Of a stretch of 6,545 nucleotides of DNA, positions 5,482 to 6,545 are shown one piece after another (the stretch's first letter is position 1; each line of letters begins with the position of its first letter). The stretch covers positions 1 to 6,545 of the forward strand of contig CAYUJS010000067.1 of the NCBI GenBank assembly GCA_964445105.1. Reading direction: 5' to 3'. Below the pieces are notes generated by a model, which made no database searches, was not told the origin of the DNA, and was given only the letters and a program-made list of their open reading frames with translations. The translations under genes were made by a program, and so were the position numbers. The DNA comes from CAWBNS01 sp964445105. GTDB lineage: Bacteria > Chlamydiota > Chlamydiia > Chlamydiales > JAJFMA01.

Positions 5482-6347
5482 TGTGGACAGTCGCTGCAGA
5501 ACAGGCGGGCATGCGTTTGTCCGCCTATCTGCAACTACAGCTTGGCCCTTCCTATACCGTACGACAACTAAAAAGCATGATCGAGCACAGCCTCTGCGAC
5601 GTTAATGGTGCAGTGGAACGCTTTTCATCGACTCCCGTATGCATCGGTGACCGCATCAGCTTAATTTTAGAGCAGGTCTCTCAAGCGCCTATCGCCTTCG
5701 AGCAAAGTAGCATCGTTTACGAAGACGAAGTCCTCTTTGTATATAACAAGCCCCCCGGCATAGCAGTAGATAGCCAAAATGGCTTAGCCAGCCTCATCGC
5801 CAAACAGCACTGTAGCGTGGAGATGGTCCATCGCATCGATAGAGACACCACCGGCGTCATTCTGTTCGCAAAAACTCCAGCCGCTCGCAAGTACCTCGAG
5901 GATCAATTCCGCGAGCGAAAAGCTTCCAAAACCTACCTAGCGTTAGTCGATGGCATACCCAAGCAACCCGCAGGACTTATCCAAAGCTACCTAGGCGTAT
6001 TACAAGAATATCACGGACAAAAAGTGTACGGCTCTAGCGACCGCCACAAAGGTAAACTTTCCGAAACAGCCTGGAAAATCCTCGACACCGGCAAAAACGT
6101 TTCCCTAATAGAGTGTCGCCCCAAGACAGGCCGCACCCACCAAATTCGCGTACACCTGCTAGAACTTGGCCATCCCATCCTAGGCGACACCCATTATGCT
6201 CGCCGCCGTCTGCACCCCGATGTACGCCGCTGTCTCCTCCACGCCGCCGCCCTAACAGTAGCTCATCCCATATCCGGCGAGCCCATTACCTTTCAAGCTG
6301 AGACTCCAACAGATTTTCAAAGTGTGATGGCGTCGAGCTTCCTCTAA
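5481..6347 (+). CDS. RluA-family pseudouridine synthase with N-terminal S4 domain
   Basis: Converts specific uridines of rRNA or tRNA to pseudouridine; the target base cannot be told from sequence. The 288-residue product begins with an S4-like RNA-binding domain (about 8-65: MRLSAYL, TVRQLKSMIEH, DVNG, VCIGDRISL). The catalytic domain follows, with the family motif HRIDRDTTG at 117-125, where D120 is the expected catalytic aspartate, then KTGRTHQIRVHL at 215-226 and LHAA at 253-256. Length is a little short of RluC/RluD (about 320) but complete. ATG 5481 shares its A with the TAA of the transporter gene (TAATG), which suggests coupled translation; TAGG at 5468-5471 is a modest ribosome site. 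The reading frame stays open back to 5388, but that part is an out-of-frame reading of the transporter. Orthology within the RluA/RluC/RluD/TruC group is not settled. Confidence 0.9.
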   Translation: MWTVAAEQAGMRLSAYLQLQLGPSYTVRQLKSMIEHSLCDVNGAVERFSSTPVCIGDRISLILEQVSQAPIAFEQSSIVYEDEVLFVYNKPPGIAVDSQNGLASLIAKQHCSVEMVHRIDRDTTGVILFAKTPAARKYLEDQFRERKASKTYLALVDGIPKQPAGLIQSYLGVLQEYHGQKVYGSSDRHKGKLSETAWKILDTGKNVSLIECRPKTGRTHQIRVHLLELGHPILGDTHYARRRLHPDVRRCLLHAAALTVAHPISGEPITFQAETPTDFQSVMASSFL

Positions 6348-6545
6348 ATTAGTTGCTCTTCCGTCAGATCAACCATCATTAAGGCCGTCTAACTCGACGT
6401 CTAAAGAGAAATCCCTGTCGTCAAGCGACCCGTAGAATTCGGGCTCTCTGCTGGCCGCGTCTCGGAGTTTTGAGTGCCTTAGCCCTACATCCTACATTCC
6501 TAGGCCATCGGCCCGCCTTTTTGAATTAGCCCTTAGGCTTGCACC
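6348..6545. other. Non-coding tail with small hairpins; no gene identified
   Basis: No convincing reading frame or known RNA gene is seen on either strand. Visible structure includes GTCG/CGAC (6417-6420 with 6426-6429) directly followed by CCCG/CGGG (6429-6432 with 6440-6443). A longer-range GGGCT (6441-6445) can pair with AGCCC (6481-6485), competing with the second hairpin. There is a tandem CCTACAT (6484-6490, 6491-6497), a GTCTAA repeat (6387-6392, 6399-6404), and AGCC/GGCT (6528-6531 with 6536-6539). It may be a 3' untranslated region, the leader of a gene beyond the window, or a small RNA. Confidence 0.4.
6503..6522 (+). terminator. Weak Rho-independent terminator candidate for the pheS-transporter-pseudouridine synthase unit
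   Basis: GGCC (6503-6506) pairs with GGCC (6510-6513) across ATC, followed after CGCC by five T (6518-6522). Alternatively AGGC (6502-6505) pairs with GCCT (6515-6518), running straight into the T tract. Both stems are short, so the call is tentative. It lies 155 bases after the last stop codon. Confidence 0.4.

Overview
The window looks like chromosomal DNA of a member of the Chlamydiae, most likely an environmental (Parachlamydia/Waddlia-like) lineage rather than a Chlamydia species. The evidence is in the translation proteins. The IF3 start (VNRQIRAPQVRVI..AGEQ), the L35 tail (YKMMMCV) and L20 (SVASR..RKR, AMAFNYIHRK, LNRKML) resemble the chlamydial proteins as I remember them. In addition, pheS stands without pheT, and there is a plastid-type dicarboxylate translocator gene of the kind shared by Chlamydiae and plants. 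Base composition is close to half G+C by eye (not counted). This assignment comes from memory of family sequences, not from a search.

Layout: all recognised genes lie on the + strand. A tRNA-Val(GAC) occupies the first 74 bases. Nineteen bases later begins a 530-codon gene that sits where many bacteria have thrS (thrS-infC-rpmI-rplT order). Its product is recognisably derived from threonyl-tRNA synthetase, but it lacks the N-terminal TGS domain, all three zinc ligands and the motif 2 arginine. It keeps part of the editing site and a good anticodon-binding domain. It overlaps infC (TTG start) by 4 bases. A terminator-like hairpin with a mutually exclusive alternative fold follows infC, then rpmI (GTG start) and rplT. 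A 73-base inverted repeat that can fold into a three-way junction separates rplT from pheS. pheS, a DASS-family transporter and an RluA-family pseudouridine synthase follow almost without gaps (18 bases, then a 1-base overlap). The last 198 bases hold no gene I can identify, only small hairpins and one weak terminator candidate.

How the parts fit: the core is a translation-machinery cluster (tRNA, synthetase-derived protein, IF3, L35, L20, PheS, rRNA/tRNA pseudouridine synthase) with one metabolite transporter embedded. The most unusual element is the degenerate but open ThrRS-like gene. It cannot plausibly charge tRNA, so a complete thrS should exist elsewhere in the genome. Its conserved place and its tight overlap with infC suggest that it has a retained, unknown role.
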